Assembly (NCBI GenBank): GCA_003565155.1
Contig: PXDB01000054.1
Location: 1-59,498 of the forward strand
DNA: 59,498 nt
Reading direction: 5' to 3'
Source: Nitriliruptoraceae bacterium
Lineage (GTDB): Bacteria; Actinomycetota; Nitriliruptoria; Nitriliruptorales; Nitriliruptoraceae
Notes under the pieces: model-generated
The model's input: the letters and a program-made list of their open reading frames with translations, nothing else
What the model was told of the DNA's origin: nothing
The model's database searches: none
Made by a program: the position numbers and the translations under genes
Shown here: positions 7,618-15,286 of the stretch, piece by piece
Layout: each line of letters begins with the position of its first letter
Numbering within the stretch: the first letter of the stretch is position 1

Positions 7618-8714
7618 GACGCCAACAGGCCGGCGCGGCTGAGCACCGGCTCGAACTCGAGCATGGCCGCCGGCAGGGGCGCGTCGGCCGGGCGGGCGGC
7701 GAACAGCGACCGGGCCGCCGTCGCAGCGATGTCCACCGGCACCTGGCTGACCAGGCCCCACGCGGCCGTCCACGCCTGTGCGGTGCCACGCTCGATGGCC
7801 ACGGTGGTCACCCCGGCCAGCACGGCGAAGCGCTGGTCGTCGCGGAGCCGGGGGTCGAGGGCCACGGCACCGTCGAGGAGCAGGTCCGGGTCCGGCAGGT
7901 CGCTGTGCCGGGCCCAGCCGAGGAACTCCATGCCGGCCGCCTCACCCACCAGCCCGACCGCGGCGGCCCGTCGTGCGTGGTCGTCGTCGGCGGGCAGCTC
8001 GGCGAGGACGCGCTGGAGGTGATGCCAGGTCCGTGGGCTCGGCCACGCCCCGCCCCCGGCGCCGGGGCGCTCCGGACAGTCGTCGAAGCGGGCCGGTCGC
8101 GCGCGCAGGAAGCCGAGCACCTGGGCGGTCGCCGCAGCCCGGCCGAGTGGGGGGTGTGCGTCGGCGTCGGCGTCGGCGTCGCGGGCAGCGGTGGCCGCGT
8201 CGAACCCGGCGCTCAGGCCGTCGGCGAAGGTGTCGAGGTCCGGCACGTGGGTGAGGTGGAGGAAACGGTTGGCCGTGGGGGGTTCCAGCTCCCACCCGCC
8301 GGCGGCCACGTCCGCGGGGTTGGCCGCCGCCACGATCCGGGTCGCCGCCGGCAGGACGAGGTCGCCCACCACCTTCTCCATCGCCACCCGCAGCATCGCG
8401 GCCTGCACGGCCGGCGCCGCCGTGGACAGCTCATCCAGGAACAGGTAGCCACCGCCGGCCTCGACCAGCTCCCGGGCCCAGCGTGGCGGGGCGAGCACCA
8501 CCGACCCGTCGTCCTGCACCACGGGCAGGCCGGCGAGGTCCGCGGGCTCGCGCAAGGACCCGATCACCGTCGCCGTGTGCACCCCGTCGAGCCGTCCGAG
8601 GGTCCCGATCAGCGCGGACTTGCCGGTTCCCGGTGTGCCCCACAGCAGCACGGGTACGTCCGCACGTCCGGCGGCACGGAGCACCGTCAACAGCGTCGAG
8701 GTGGTGGGCATCAT
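7614..8714 (-). CDS. MoxR-family AAA+ ATPase
   Basis: A 366-residue AAA+ ATPase. Walker A is GTPGTGKSA, Walker B is YLFLDEL, and sensor 1 is seen in RIVAAANP. The run PPTANRFLHL resembles the sensor-2 side of MoxR proteins. MoxR ATPases partner with VWA-domain proteins as chaperones or remodelling machines, and the next gene is such a protein. Two ATGs open the frame (8714 and 8711); the first overlaps the upstream stop as ATGA, so translation of all three genes is probably coupled. A run of Asp-Ala dipeptides (RDADADADAHPP) in the second half is a local low-complexity insertion. Confidence 0.88.
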   Translation of the reverse strand: MMPTTSTLLTVLRAAGRADVPVLLWGTPGTGKSALIGTLGRLDGVHTATVIGSLREPADLAGLPVVQDDGSVVLAPPRWARELVEAGGGYLFLDELSTAAPAVQAAMLRVAMEKVVGDLVLPAATRIVAAANPADVAAGGWELEPPTANRFLHLTHVPDLDTFADGLSAGFDAATAARDADADADAHPPLGRAAATAQVLGFLRARPARFDDCPERPGAGGGAWPSPRTWHHLQRVLAELPADDDHARRAAAVGLVGEAAGMEFLGWARHSDLPDPDLLLDGAVALDPRLRDDQRFAVLAGVTTVAIERGTAQAWTAAWGLVSQVPVDIAATAARSLFAARPADAPLPAAMLEFEPVLSRAGLLAS

Positions 8715-9865
8715 CGCTCCAACAGCAGGGTGGTCGCGCGCCCGGGGTCGTCGCCGTGCGCGCCGCGGCGCGAGACGCGGGATGCTCGGTCGGGTGCCCC
8801 GCCGCCGGACAGTGCCGTCGCGATCCGCTGCAGACGCAGCCAGTCCTGCACGCGCGTCGAGGCGCGCGGTCCCGCCGCCGTGGCCACTCGGGCGGTGAGG
8901 GGCTCGAGGGCCACCGCCGGTCCGTGGGCCTCCAGGGCGCCGACGAGCAGTTCGGCGAGCGCAGCGGGCTCCAGCAGCGCCTCGGCGGTGGCCAGCACCC
9001 CGTCCAGCTCCTCGTCCAGGGTCGTCGGATGCGCCGGGACCACCCGCCGCAGCAGCGGATCGAGGCGGTGCTGCACCTGCGCCTCCGCCCATCGACGGGT
9101 GGTCGGTGCCACCTCGGTGATGCTGGCGGCGACGAGGCGCAGCCCGGTGTCGCGCTCCGGAGCGCCGGGGAGGCCGTGATGCGAAAGGCCGGCGACCGCG
9201 TCGGCGGTCGGGCCGGCCGGGCTGCCGCCCAGGTGGGCGAGCCGGGGCCACCAGCGGGCGGCCGCCCCGGCGGTCATCGCGCCGGCGTGCGCCGTGAGGA
9301 CCGCATGGTGTTCGAGCTGGGCGTCGAGGCGGGCACGCACCACCTCGGTGTCAAGGCAGGCCGCACACTCCACCGCGCCCGTCGGCCCCGTCTGCCCGTC
9401 CACTGGCACCCGTCCGCACAACGCGAGCGGTGCGCCCGGGGTCGCCAGGTGGAGCCGTTCACCCACGATCGCACGGGCGGTGACCAGCCCCCGGGTCTGC
9501 ACCGGTGGGACGACCACGACCGCTGCCACCCACCAGTCCCCGTGGCGTGTGGATCCGGTCAACCCGGGGTGCACGTCCGCTCCCGCGCCGTGCCCCGCGC
9601 CGACGCTGCGACGAACGGTCGCGACCAGGGAGCGCGAGGGCCCGTCGACCTGCCACGGGTCCGCTCCCTCGTCGTCATGGACCAGCAGCGGGGGGTAGCC
9701 GGCAGGGCGGCGCACCGCGAACCGCGCCGCGGTCGCGGTCGCGGTCCGCACGGTGGTGCCCCGTTCGAAGCGCGCAGCGAGGCGGTGCTCGCCCACCGCA
9801 CGGGCGGCCGGGTGGTCCGCGTCGAGCCGGACGAGCACCGTGCCGTCGAACACGTCCACGTCCAC
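8711..9865 (-). CDS. Unknown protein, first gene of the MoxR/VWA operon
   Basis: About 384 residues; I do not recognise a family. It is rich in Ala and Arg with no membrane segment. It carries a central hydrophobic patch (DWWVAAVVVVPPVQTRG), a four-cysteine segment (one in ALCGRVP, two in VECAACLD spaced like a CxxC) that could bind metal, and a helical C-terminal half. Several in-frame GTGs lie at 9883, 9871, 9865, 9859 and 9853. The ribosome-binding GGAGG (9879-9875) fits 9865 best; starting at 9883 would place the ribosome site inside the gene. The end overlaps the MoxR start (ATGA), suggesting it is an obligate partner of that system. Confidence 0.6.
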   Translation of the reverse strand: MDVDVFDGTVLVRLDADHPAARAVGEHRLAARFERGTTVRTATATAARFAVRRPAGYPPLLVHDDEGADPWQVDGPSRSLVATVRRSVGAGHGAGADVHPGLTGSTRHGDWWVAAVVVVPPVQTRGLVTARAIVGERLHLATPGAPLALCGRVPVDGQTGPTGAVECAACLDTEVVRARLDAQLEHHAVLTAHAGAMTAGAAARWWPRLAHLGGSPAGPTADAVAGLSHHGLPGAPERDTGLRLVAASITEVAPTTRRWAEAQVQHRLDPLLRRVVPAHPTTLDEELDGVLATAEALLEPAALAELLVGALEAHGPAVALEPLTARVATAAGPRASTRVQDWLRLQRIATALSGGGAPDRASRVSRRGAHGDDPGRATTLLLER

Positions 9866-9882
9866 GTCCACGCCCCTCCGCA

Positions 9883-9922
9883 CCGAACGCGCGTTCTACG
9901 TCGATGCGACGGTCCACGTCAA
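9883..9922 (-). promoter_or_regulatory. Promoter of the MoxR/VWA operon overlapped by a LexA-box-like palindrome
   Basis: Reading the minus strand, TTGACG (9922-9917) is followed after 18 bases by TAGAAC (9898-9893), a good -35/-10 pair. The palindrome GAAC-GCGC-GTTC (9885-9896) overlaps the -10 box and presumed start site. With flanks it reads CCGAACGCGCGTTCTA on the plus strand. Actinobacterial and Bacillus LexA sites follow GAAC-N4-GTTC, with TCGAAC and GTTCGA extended arms in mycobacteria; each arm here differs at one outer base. LexA control is an inference. Confidence 0.5.
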
Positions 9923-10141
9923 CCCGCCGGCCCGTGGTGAGCGGTCCCCGCAAGCCCACAGGCGCTACCCGCGTGGCGCCCGCGGGGCCAGCAGGTCAGG
10001 CCCGTCACGACGCACCTTGGTTACGGTCCGTGTCAGCGCGTCCGTGGCGGAGTGCTGGCGTCTGCGGTCGTTGCCGGGCATCGTGCGCACGGCCGAGCGG
10101 CCATCAGGTGGCCGTCCCGCGCTGCGGAGTGGAGAGGTGAG

Positions 10142-12094
10142 GTGGGCGACAGCGAGCGGTTCGCTGCCCGCGCTGCCGGCGTGCTGGTGGCACTCGCGGT
10201 GTGCGTGCTGTGCGTCGGGTCCCCGCAGGTCAGCGCAGCGAACGCCGCCACCGGATCCGGACAGCCCGGCTCGTCTCCCGGGTCGGTGCTCGCCCAGGCT
10301 GATGGTGCGCCGTCGCACCAGGGGGATGCCGCCAGCCCGACGCCCGCAGGGGACGCCGAGGACCCGCAGCGCTTCGGGGGAACCGAGGAGGAGACGGCTC
10401 CCGACGGTGAACCCGCGAGGGACCCGCAGACACCAGCGGAGGACCTGCGTGAGGAGGAGGGACCGGAGGACGACCCCGCAGCGCCCGACGCCGACGCGGA
10501 CACCGACGAGGAGGAGGCCGACGCTGACGACGAGGACGGCGCCGTGGTCCGTCCGGCCACCGCGCCGTCGGTCACCACCTCCGAGATCCCGCTCGGTTCC
10601 ATCCTGGTGGCCGTGGCGGTGCTGCTGGGGTCGCTGCTCGTGGTGGTGCGACTCGGTCGTGCCGTGGTGGCCGGCCGGTCCACGTCCGCCGCGCCCACAC
10701 CCGCGGTCGATCGGCGTACCGACGGACCGATGCCTGCGGCTGACGCCGACGATCGCGACCGCTTCGTGGCGGCCCCCGAACCGCCCACCTCGGTCCACGC
10801 GTCGGACCGGGAGACGCTGCAGCTGTTGCTGGTCCTCGGCGAGGCCCTGTTGGACGCCGGCGACGCGGTCAACCACGTCGAGGAGGCGCTCACCGAGGTT
10901 GCCCGGGTCAACGGCATCGCGGGCCTCGGCGTCATGGTGCTCCCGACCGCGCTGGTGGTCTCGGTGCCCGGTGCGGCCGCGATCCAGACGGAGGTGGCGC
11001 GGGCCGGTTCAGCACGCCTGCGGCTCGACCAGACCGAGGCGCTGTTCCGGCTCGTCCGGCGGGCGCGCCGCGCCGAGGTGTCACCGGCGCAGGCGACCGA
11101 GGAGGTCCGGCGCATCCGCGCCGCACCACCGCTGTACGGCCGTTCCCTCCGGCTCGCCGGCTACCTCGCCTTCACCATCGGGCTGGTCCTGCTGCTGCGC
11201 GGCGGCTGGCTGGAAACCCTTGTCGCGGGAGGTCTCGCACTGGTGATCGGTGGCGTGCAGCTGCTCAGCGCGCGGCTGGACCGCACCTACCAGCCCTTCC
11301 TCCCGGTGCTGGGCGCCGCTCTCGTGGCGGTGGTGGTCTTCAGCCTCGGGCGGGTGCTGCCGGAGCTGTCGGTCTTCCCCCCGCTGGTGGCGCCGCTGGT
11401 CGCCTTCCTGCCGGGCGCGCTACTGACGATGGCGGTGTACGAGCTGGCGACCGGGCAGATCCTCTCCGGCTCCAGCCGGTTGGCGGCCGGCATGCTGCAG
11501 CTGGTCCTGCTGGCGCTCGGGATCGTGGCCGGCGCGCAGCTGGTCGGGGTGCCCGCTGCGGAGCTCGCCACGGCCGGGACCTCGCCGGTCAGCATCGCGC
11601 TGCCCTGGCTCGGTGTCGCGGTGTTCGGGGTCGGGGTGCTGCTGTTCAACGGTGGGCAACGCACGGCGCTGCCCTGGATGCTGCTGGTGCTCTACGTGGC
11701 CTACGCCGGGCAGGTGGTAGGTGGCCTGTTCTTCGGTCCGACCATGTCGGCGTTCTTCGGCGCCGTCGCGATGACCCCCGTGGCCATGCTCGTCGCGCGA
11801 CAACCCTCGGGCCCGCCCACCCTGGTGAGCTTCCTGCCGGGATTCTGGCTGCTGGTGCCGGGGGCGATGGGGCTGGCAGGCGTGACCAGCCTGCTCGACG
11901 AGGACCGGATCGAGGGCCTGGGGTCCCTGGTGGACATGGGTACCTCGATGGTCGGGATCACCCTCGGCATCCTGCTGGGCCTGGCGATCGGCAGCCACCT
12001 CACCGCGCTGGTGACGCGCTGGGGGACACCGAGCGGACCCCTGGCGGCCGGTGACGCGACCGCCGTCAGCCGCCCGTCGGATCGGTCTGGGTGA
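10142..12094 (+). CDS. ThrE-family threonine/serine exporter with long acidic N-terminal region
   Basis: A 650-residue membrane protein. Residues 1-33 look like a signal peptide or anchor (ARAAGVLVALAVCVLCV), followed by about 115 residues very rich in Asp, Glu, Pro and Ala. A membrane helix (SILVAVAVLLGSLLVVVRLG) precedes the ThrE catalytic-like domain (from LLLVLGEALLDAGDAVNHVE through VLPTALVVSVPGAA) and about nine more helices. The order matches fused ThrE (ThrE plus ThrE_2). The family exports threonine and serine using the proton gradient. GTG 10142 follows GGAGAGGTGAG. Its 3' end overlaps the convergent SIS gene by 29 bases. The acidic domain is unusual in length and should lie outside the membrane. 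Confidence 0.82.
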   Translation: MGDSERFAARAAGVLVALAVCVLCVGSPQVSAANAATGSGQPGSSPGSVLAQADGAPSHQGDAASPTPAGDAEDPQRFGGTEEETAPDGEPARDPQTPAEDLREEEGPEDDPAAPDADADTDEEEADADDEDGAVVRPATAPSVTTSEIPLGSILVAVAVLLGSLLVVVRLGRAVVAGRSTSAAPTPAVDRRTDGPMPAADADDRDRFVAAPEPPTSVHASDRETLQLLLVLGEALLDAGDAVNHVEEALTEVARVNGIAGLGVMVLPTALVVSVPGAAAIQTEVARAGSARLRLDQTEALFRLVRRARRAEVSPAQATEEVRRIRAAPPLYGRSLRLAGYLAFTIGLVLLLRGGWLETLVAGGLALVIGGVQLLSARLDRTYQPFLPVLGAALVAVVVFSLGRVLPELSVFPPLVAPLVAFLPGALLTMAVYELATGQILSGSSRLAAGMLQLVLLALGIVAGAQLVGVPAAELATAGTSPVSIALPWLGVAVFGVGVLLFNGGQRTALPWMLLVLYVAYAGQVVGGLFFGPTMSAFFGAVAMTPVAMLVARQPSGPPTLVSFLPGFWLLVPGAMGLAGVTSLLDEDRIEGLGSLVDMGTSMVGITLGILLGLAIGSHLTALVTRWGTPSGPLAAGDATAVSRPSDRSG

Positions 12095-13133
12095 CCTTCG
12101 ACAGCCCGCGTGGGGCATCCGGGTCCAGCCCCCGGGCACGCGCGAGCCCCTCGACCACCAGCTGGGCCGGCACGATCAAGCCCAGGGGCGCGAGCGACTC
12201 CGGCAGGTCGGGACCCGCCACCTCGACGTCGCAGGCCGCCGCGAAGGCGGGGTCGCCACCGATACCGATCGTGGCTGCACCGAGGTGGTGGACGTCCCGG
12301 GCCAGCTCGGTCATCCCGCCCACCAGGGGACCGTCCTGGGCGGCGACCAGCACCGTGGCCGCCTGCGCGTCGAGGACCGCGATCGGACCGTGGCGCAGGT
12401 CGGCGTAGGACAGGCCGCGGACCGGTTCCAGGCACGTCTCCTCCAGCTTGAGCGCCACCTCGAGGGCGGTGCCGAACACCAGCCCACGGCCGGTCACCAG
12501 GGTGTGGTCGGTGGTGGGCTCCCCGTCGTCGCCGCCGAGCCGCTCGATCGCGGCGTCCACCCCGCGGCGCTGCGCCAGGAGGCGGGCCACCTCGTCGGGG
12601 ACGCGCGCCAGGTCCCGTTCCAGGCTGGCGTGCGGTGGGCCCAGGGCGTCGGCCAGCACGGCGAGCGCCGTCAGCTGGGCGGTGTAGGACTTGGTCGCGG
12701 GCACGGCGAGCTCATCGCCGGCCTGCACCACCAGGGCGAGGTCGGCCTGCTCGGCCAGCGGACTGTCGGCCACGTTGGTGATGGCCACGGTCCGGGCCCC
12801 GTTCGCCGCCGCCCACGCCTGGGTCTCGACGATCTCCTCGGTACCGCCGGACTGGGACAACGACACCGCGACGGTGTCGGACAGGTCCCGGTCGACGCGG
12901 TAGTGGGTGGCGAGGCTCGGTGCGGCCAGGTTCGCGCCCCGTCCGCTGTGGACCTCCAACAGGTAGCGGCCGTACACCCCGGCGTTGTCCGAGGTGCCGC
13001 GCGCCACCAGGAGGAGGTCGGAACGGTCGGCCGCCAACCGTCGCAGCGCACGGCGTGCCGGGAGCAGGGCCGACAGCGTCGCGGCGATGGTGGCGGGCTG
13101 CTCGGCGATCTCGCTCGCCATGCGTGTGGTCAT
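12066..13133 (-). CDS. Two-SIS-domain sugar isomerase (GlmS isomerase-like)
   Basis: A 355-residue protein with two sugar-isomerase domains like the C-terminal half of glucosamine-6-phosphate synthase, but without the glutaminase domain. Motifs: VARGTSDNAGVYGRYLLE at the first SIS entry, SLSQSGGTEEIVE at the sugar-phosphate loop, VPATKSYTAQ, and RGLSYADLRHGPIAVLD in the second domain. It probably acts as an amino-sugar phosphate isomerase/deaminase making fructose-6-phosphate from the glucosamine-6-phosphate produced by NagA. It begins with ATGA overlapping the nagA stop, so the two are co-translated. Exact substrate is inferred from the neighbour and the GntR regulator. Confidence 0.85.
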   Translation of the reverse strand: MTTRMASEIAEQPATIAATLSALLPARRALRRLAADRSDLLLVARGTSDNAGVYGRYLLEVHSGRGANLAAPSLATHYRVDRDLSDTVAVSLSQSGGTEEIVETQAWAAANGARTVAITNVADSPLAEQADLALVVQAGDELAVPATKSYTAQLTALAVLADALGPPHASLERDLARVPDEVARLLAQRRGVDAAIERLGGDDGEPTTDHTLVTGRGLVFGTALEVALKLEETCLEPVRGLSYADLRHGPIAVLDAQAATVLVAAQDGPLVGGMTELARDVHHLGAATIGIGGDPAFAAACDVEVAGPDLPESLAPLGLIVPAQLVVEGLARARGLDPDAPRGLSKVTQTDPTGG

Positions 13134-14320
13134 GAGGTCAGCTCCGGGGAGAGATCGGCGTCGGGCAGCTCGACCGGCCGGCCACCGATCCAGCACGCGC
13201 GGGTCCGCCAGTGGTCGTCCAGCCACACCAGGTCCGCCGGCAGGCCGGGTGCCAGCCGGCCGAGATCGCTGCGACCGAGGGCGTCCGCCGGGACGCGGGT
13301 GGCCGCCAGCAGGGCCGTGGCGGGGTCGACGCCGCAGCGCACGGTGTTGCCGACGGCCTCGTCGAGGCGCAGCGCCGAGCCGGCGAGGGTGCCGTCCTCG
13401 CGGACCGGTGGTGCGCCCGCACGGATGGTGGTCGGTGCCCCGCCGAGGTCGTAGGTGCCGGGGGGCATGCCGAGCGCCGCGATCGCGTCGGTGACCAGCA
13501 TGATCCTGCCTGCGGCGGCGGCGAAGGCCACCTGCACGGCCGTCGGCGCCACGTGGTGCAGGTCCACGATCAACCCCGCGGTCAGGCGCGGGTCGGTGAG
13601 CGCCGCCCCGACCACGCCGGGGTCGCGGTGTCCGAGACCGCGCTGGGCGTTGAACAGGTGGGTCACCAGGGTGGCGCCGGCGTCGGCGGCGGCCCGGACC
13701 TGGGCGTCGGTGGCGTCGGAGTGGCCGACGGCGACCCGGACACCGCCGGCGACCAGGCGGGCGATGGCGTCGAGCGCGCCCTCGCGTTCCGGGGCCAGGG
13801 TGAGGTAGGTGAGGGCGTCGCCGCCGGCCGCCAGCAGCGCATCGATCGCTGCCCCGTCGGGATCGCGGAGGTGGGCCAGATCGTGCGCGCCGCGACGGTC
13901 GGGTGCCAGGAACGGCCCCTCGACGTGCACCCCGAGCACCCGCGCCCGATCCCGGGCGGCCGCCGCGGGTTCGTCGTCGAGGCGGCTCCGAGCGGTGCGC
14001 AGCGCCTCGACGAGCCTCGGGATGGGTGCGGTGATGAGGGTCGGGACCACGGCGGTGACACCTGTGCCCGGCAGCCGGCGCAGCACGTCGTCCCACGCGG
14101 CGTCGTCAGCGTCCACCAGGTCGGTACCGAAGGCGCCGTTCAGCTGGGCGTCCACCAGGCCCGGTGCCAGGACGCCCTCCGACAGCCTGGTCACGGTGGT
14201 CGCCGCGGCGGGGTGCGGTCCGGTGCCGGTGGCGACGACCCGACCCTGGTCGAACTCCACCCACGCGCCGGGGACCAGTTCGTTCCCCAGCAGGACCTGT
14301 GGTGCGCTGATGATCGCCAC
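13130..14320 (-). CDS. nagA: N-acetylglucosamine-6-phosphate deacetylase
   Basis: A 396-residue amidohydrolase that removes acetate from GlcNAc-6-phosphate in the cytoplasm. Family landmarks: LAPGLVDAQLNGAFGTDL, the metal-site Glu in VHVEGPFLAPDRRGAHD, His in VAVGHSDAT and THLFNAQ, DLHHVAP, and the catalytic Asp in VTDAIAALGMP. Length is as expected (about 380-400). GTG 14320 is preceded by GGAGG with six-base spacing. It is the first gene of a two-gene amino-sugar operon transcribed away from the GntR regulator, with operator-like palindromes upstream, so induction by amino-sugar phosphates is likely. Confidence 0.92.
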   Translation of the reverse strand: MAIISAPQVLLGNELVPGAWVEFDQGRVVATGTGPHPAAATTVTRLSEGVLAPGLVDAQLNGAFGTDLVDADDAAWDDVLRRLPGTGVTAVVPTLITAPIPRLVEALRTARSRLDDEPAAAARDRARVLGVHVEGPFLAPDRRGAHDLAHLRDPDGAAIDALLAAGGDALTYLTLAPEREGALDAIARLVAGGVRVAVGHSDATDAQVRAAADAGATLVTHLFNAQRGLGHRDPGVVGAALTDPRLTAGLIVDLHHVAPTAVQVAFAAAAGRIMLVTDAIAALGMPPGTYDLGGAPTTIRAGAPPVREDGTLAGSALRLDEAVGNTVRCGVDPATALLAATRVPADALGRSDLGRLAPGLPADLVWLDDHWRTRACWIGGRPVELPDADLSPELTS

Positions 14321-14345
14321 CGATGACCTCCGCCACTCGCTCCGG

Positions 14346-14390
14346 GGGCTGCTGCGGCACGGGCTGCTGCGGCACGGGCTGTTGCGGCAC
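14346..14390. repeat. 15-bp tandem repeat, three copies, in the nagA leader
   Basis: GGGCTGCTGCGGCAC is repeated at 14346, 14361 and 14376 (the third with one change), followed by a six-base start of a fourth copy. It lies between the operator pair and the nagA ribosome site, in the probable 5' untranslated region. On the minus strand one frame reads QPVPQ repeats, but I see no supported gene there. Confidence 0.8.
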
Positions 14391-14417
14391 GGGCTGCCCG
14401 TCAGCCGACCTGGACAA

Positions 14418-14451
14418 AGTGGTACGAACCACTTGAGTGGACCGTACCAGT
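14418..14451. promoter_or_regulatory. Two dre-like GntR/DasR operator palindromes
   Basis: AGTGGTACGAACCACT (14418-14433) is a 16-base palindrome with perfect six-base arms. AGTGGACCGTACCAGT (14436-14451) is a weaker second copy, with centres 18 bases apart. The Streptomyces DasR site follows A-S-TGGTCTAGACCA-S-T, also 16 bases with the same AGTGGT/ACCACT arms. The pair lies between divergent nagA and gntR and probably controls both directions. Confidence 0.7.
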
Positions 14452-14508
14452 TATCCTGGAGCGGGTCCAGGTCCCCCCCGGGGGCAGGAGCGATCCGCGG
14501 GAGGCGGT

Positions 14509-15225
14509 GTGGAGCAGCTGGTCGGTCCCGAGCCGAAGTACCGGCAGCTGCAGGCCGTGCTGGCGGACCTCGTCGCCAGCGAGCTTGGACCCGGTGAGCG
14601 GGTGCCGTCGGAGCGCGCGCTGATGACCCGCTTCCGCGTGAGTCGCGCCACCGTCCGCCACGCCATCGATGCGCTGGAGCGCGACGGCGTGCTGGAACGG
14701 CGGCACGGCAGCGGGACCTACGTCGCGGAGCGCCGGGTGACCTCGCGCCTCCACCTCGCCTCCTTCTCCGAGGACATGGCCCGGCGCGGGCTCGACCCGT
14801 CCACCCGGCTGCTGGCGGCAGCGCGGGTCGAGGCCGATGACGCGCTGGCGGCGGCGCTGGCGGTGGCGCCGGGCGGGCCCCTCGCCCGCCTGGAGCGACT
14901 GCGATGCGCCGATGGCCGGCCGATGGCCTACGAGGTGGGCTGCTACCCCCTCGCGCGGCTCCCCGATCTGCTGGAGGAGGACCTGACCGGCTCGGTGTAC
15001 GAGCTGCTGCGACAGCGCTACCGGCGTCCACCCGACGGCGGTGAACAGCTGCTGTGGGCGGAGCCGGCCTCCCCGAGGCTGGCCCGGCGGCTGGAGGTGG
15101 ACGCCGGCGCGCCGCTGCTGGTCTTCCAACGCACCGCCCTGTCCCGCGGGGAGCCCATCGAGCACACCACCTCCTGGTACCGCGCGGACCGCTACCGCAT
15201 CAGCATGGAGCTCGGCCCGGGCTGA
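14509..15225 (+). CDS. GntR-family (HutC/UTRA) transcriptional regulator, NagR/DasR-like
   Basis: A 238-residue repressor. Residues about 8-75 form the GntR winged helix-turn-helix (PKYRQLQAVLADLVASELG, VPSERALMTRFRVSRATVRH, then RRHGSGTYVAE). The rest is a UTRA ligand domain (from LASFSEDMARRGLDP to SWYRADRYRI). Regulators of this type bind amino-sugar phosphates such as glucosamine-6-phosphate or GlcNAc-6-phosphate. The GTG start at 14509 follows GGGAGG. It is divergent from nagA with two palindromic operators between, pointing to control of GlcNAc use and autoregulation. Confidence 0.88.
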   Translation: MEQLVGPEPKYRQLQAVLADLVASELGPGERVPSERALMTRFRVSRATVRHAIDALERDGVLERRHGSGTYVAERRVTSRLHLASFSEDMARRGLDPSTRLLAAARVEADDALAAALAVAPGGPLARLERLRCADGRPMAYEVGCYPLARLPDLLEEDLTGSVYELLRQRYRRPPDGGEQLLWAEPASPRLARRLEVDAGAPLLVFQRTALSRGEPIEHTTSWYRADRYRISMELGPG

Positions 15226-15286
15226 GCGCCGGGGTTGGGGGTGGCCGCCGTTAGGCTCGGTGCGGATGGTGAGGGAGGGGTGCTGC

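Noticed and set aside
14106..14432. A 108-codon minus-strand frame with QPVPQ repeats in the nagA leader
   Set aside because: It overlaps nagA in another frame and mostly reads the 15-base DNA repeat; no ribosome site or homologous segment supports it.
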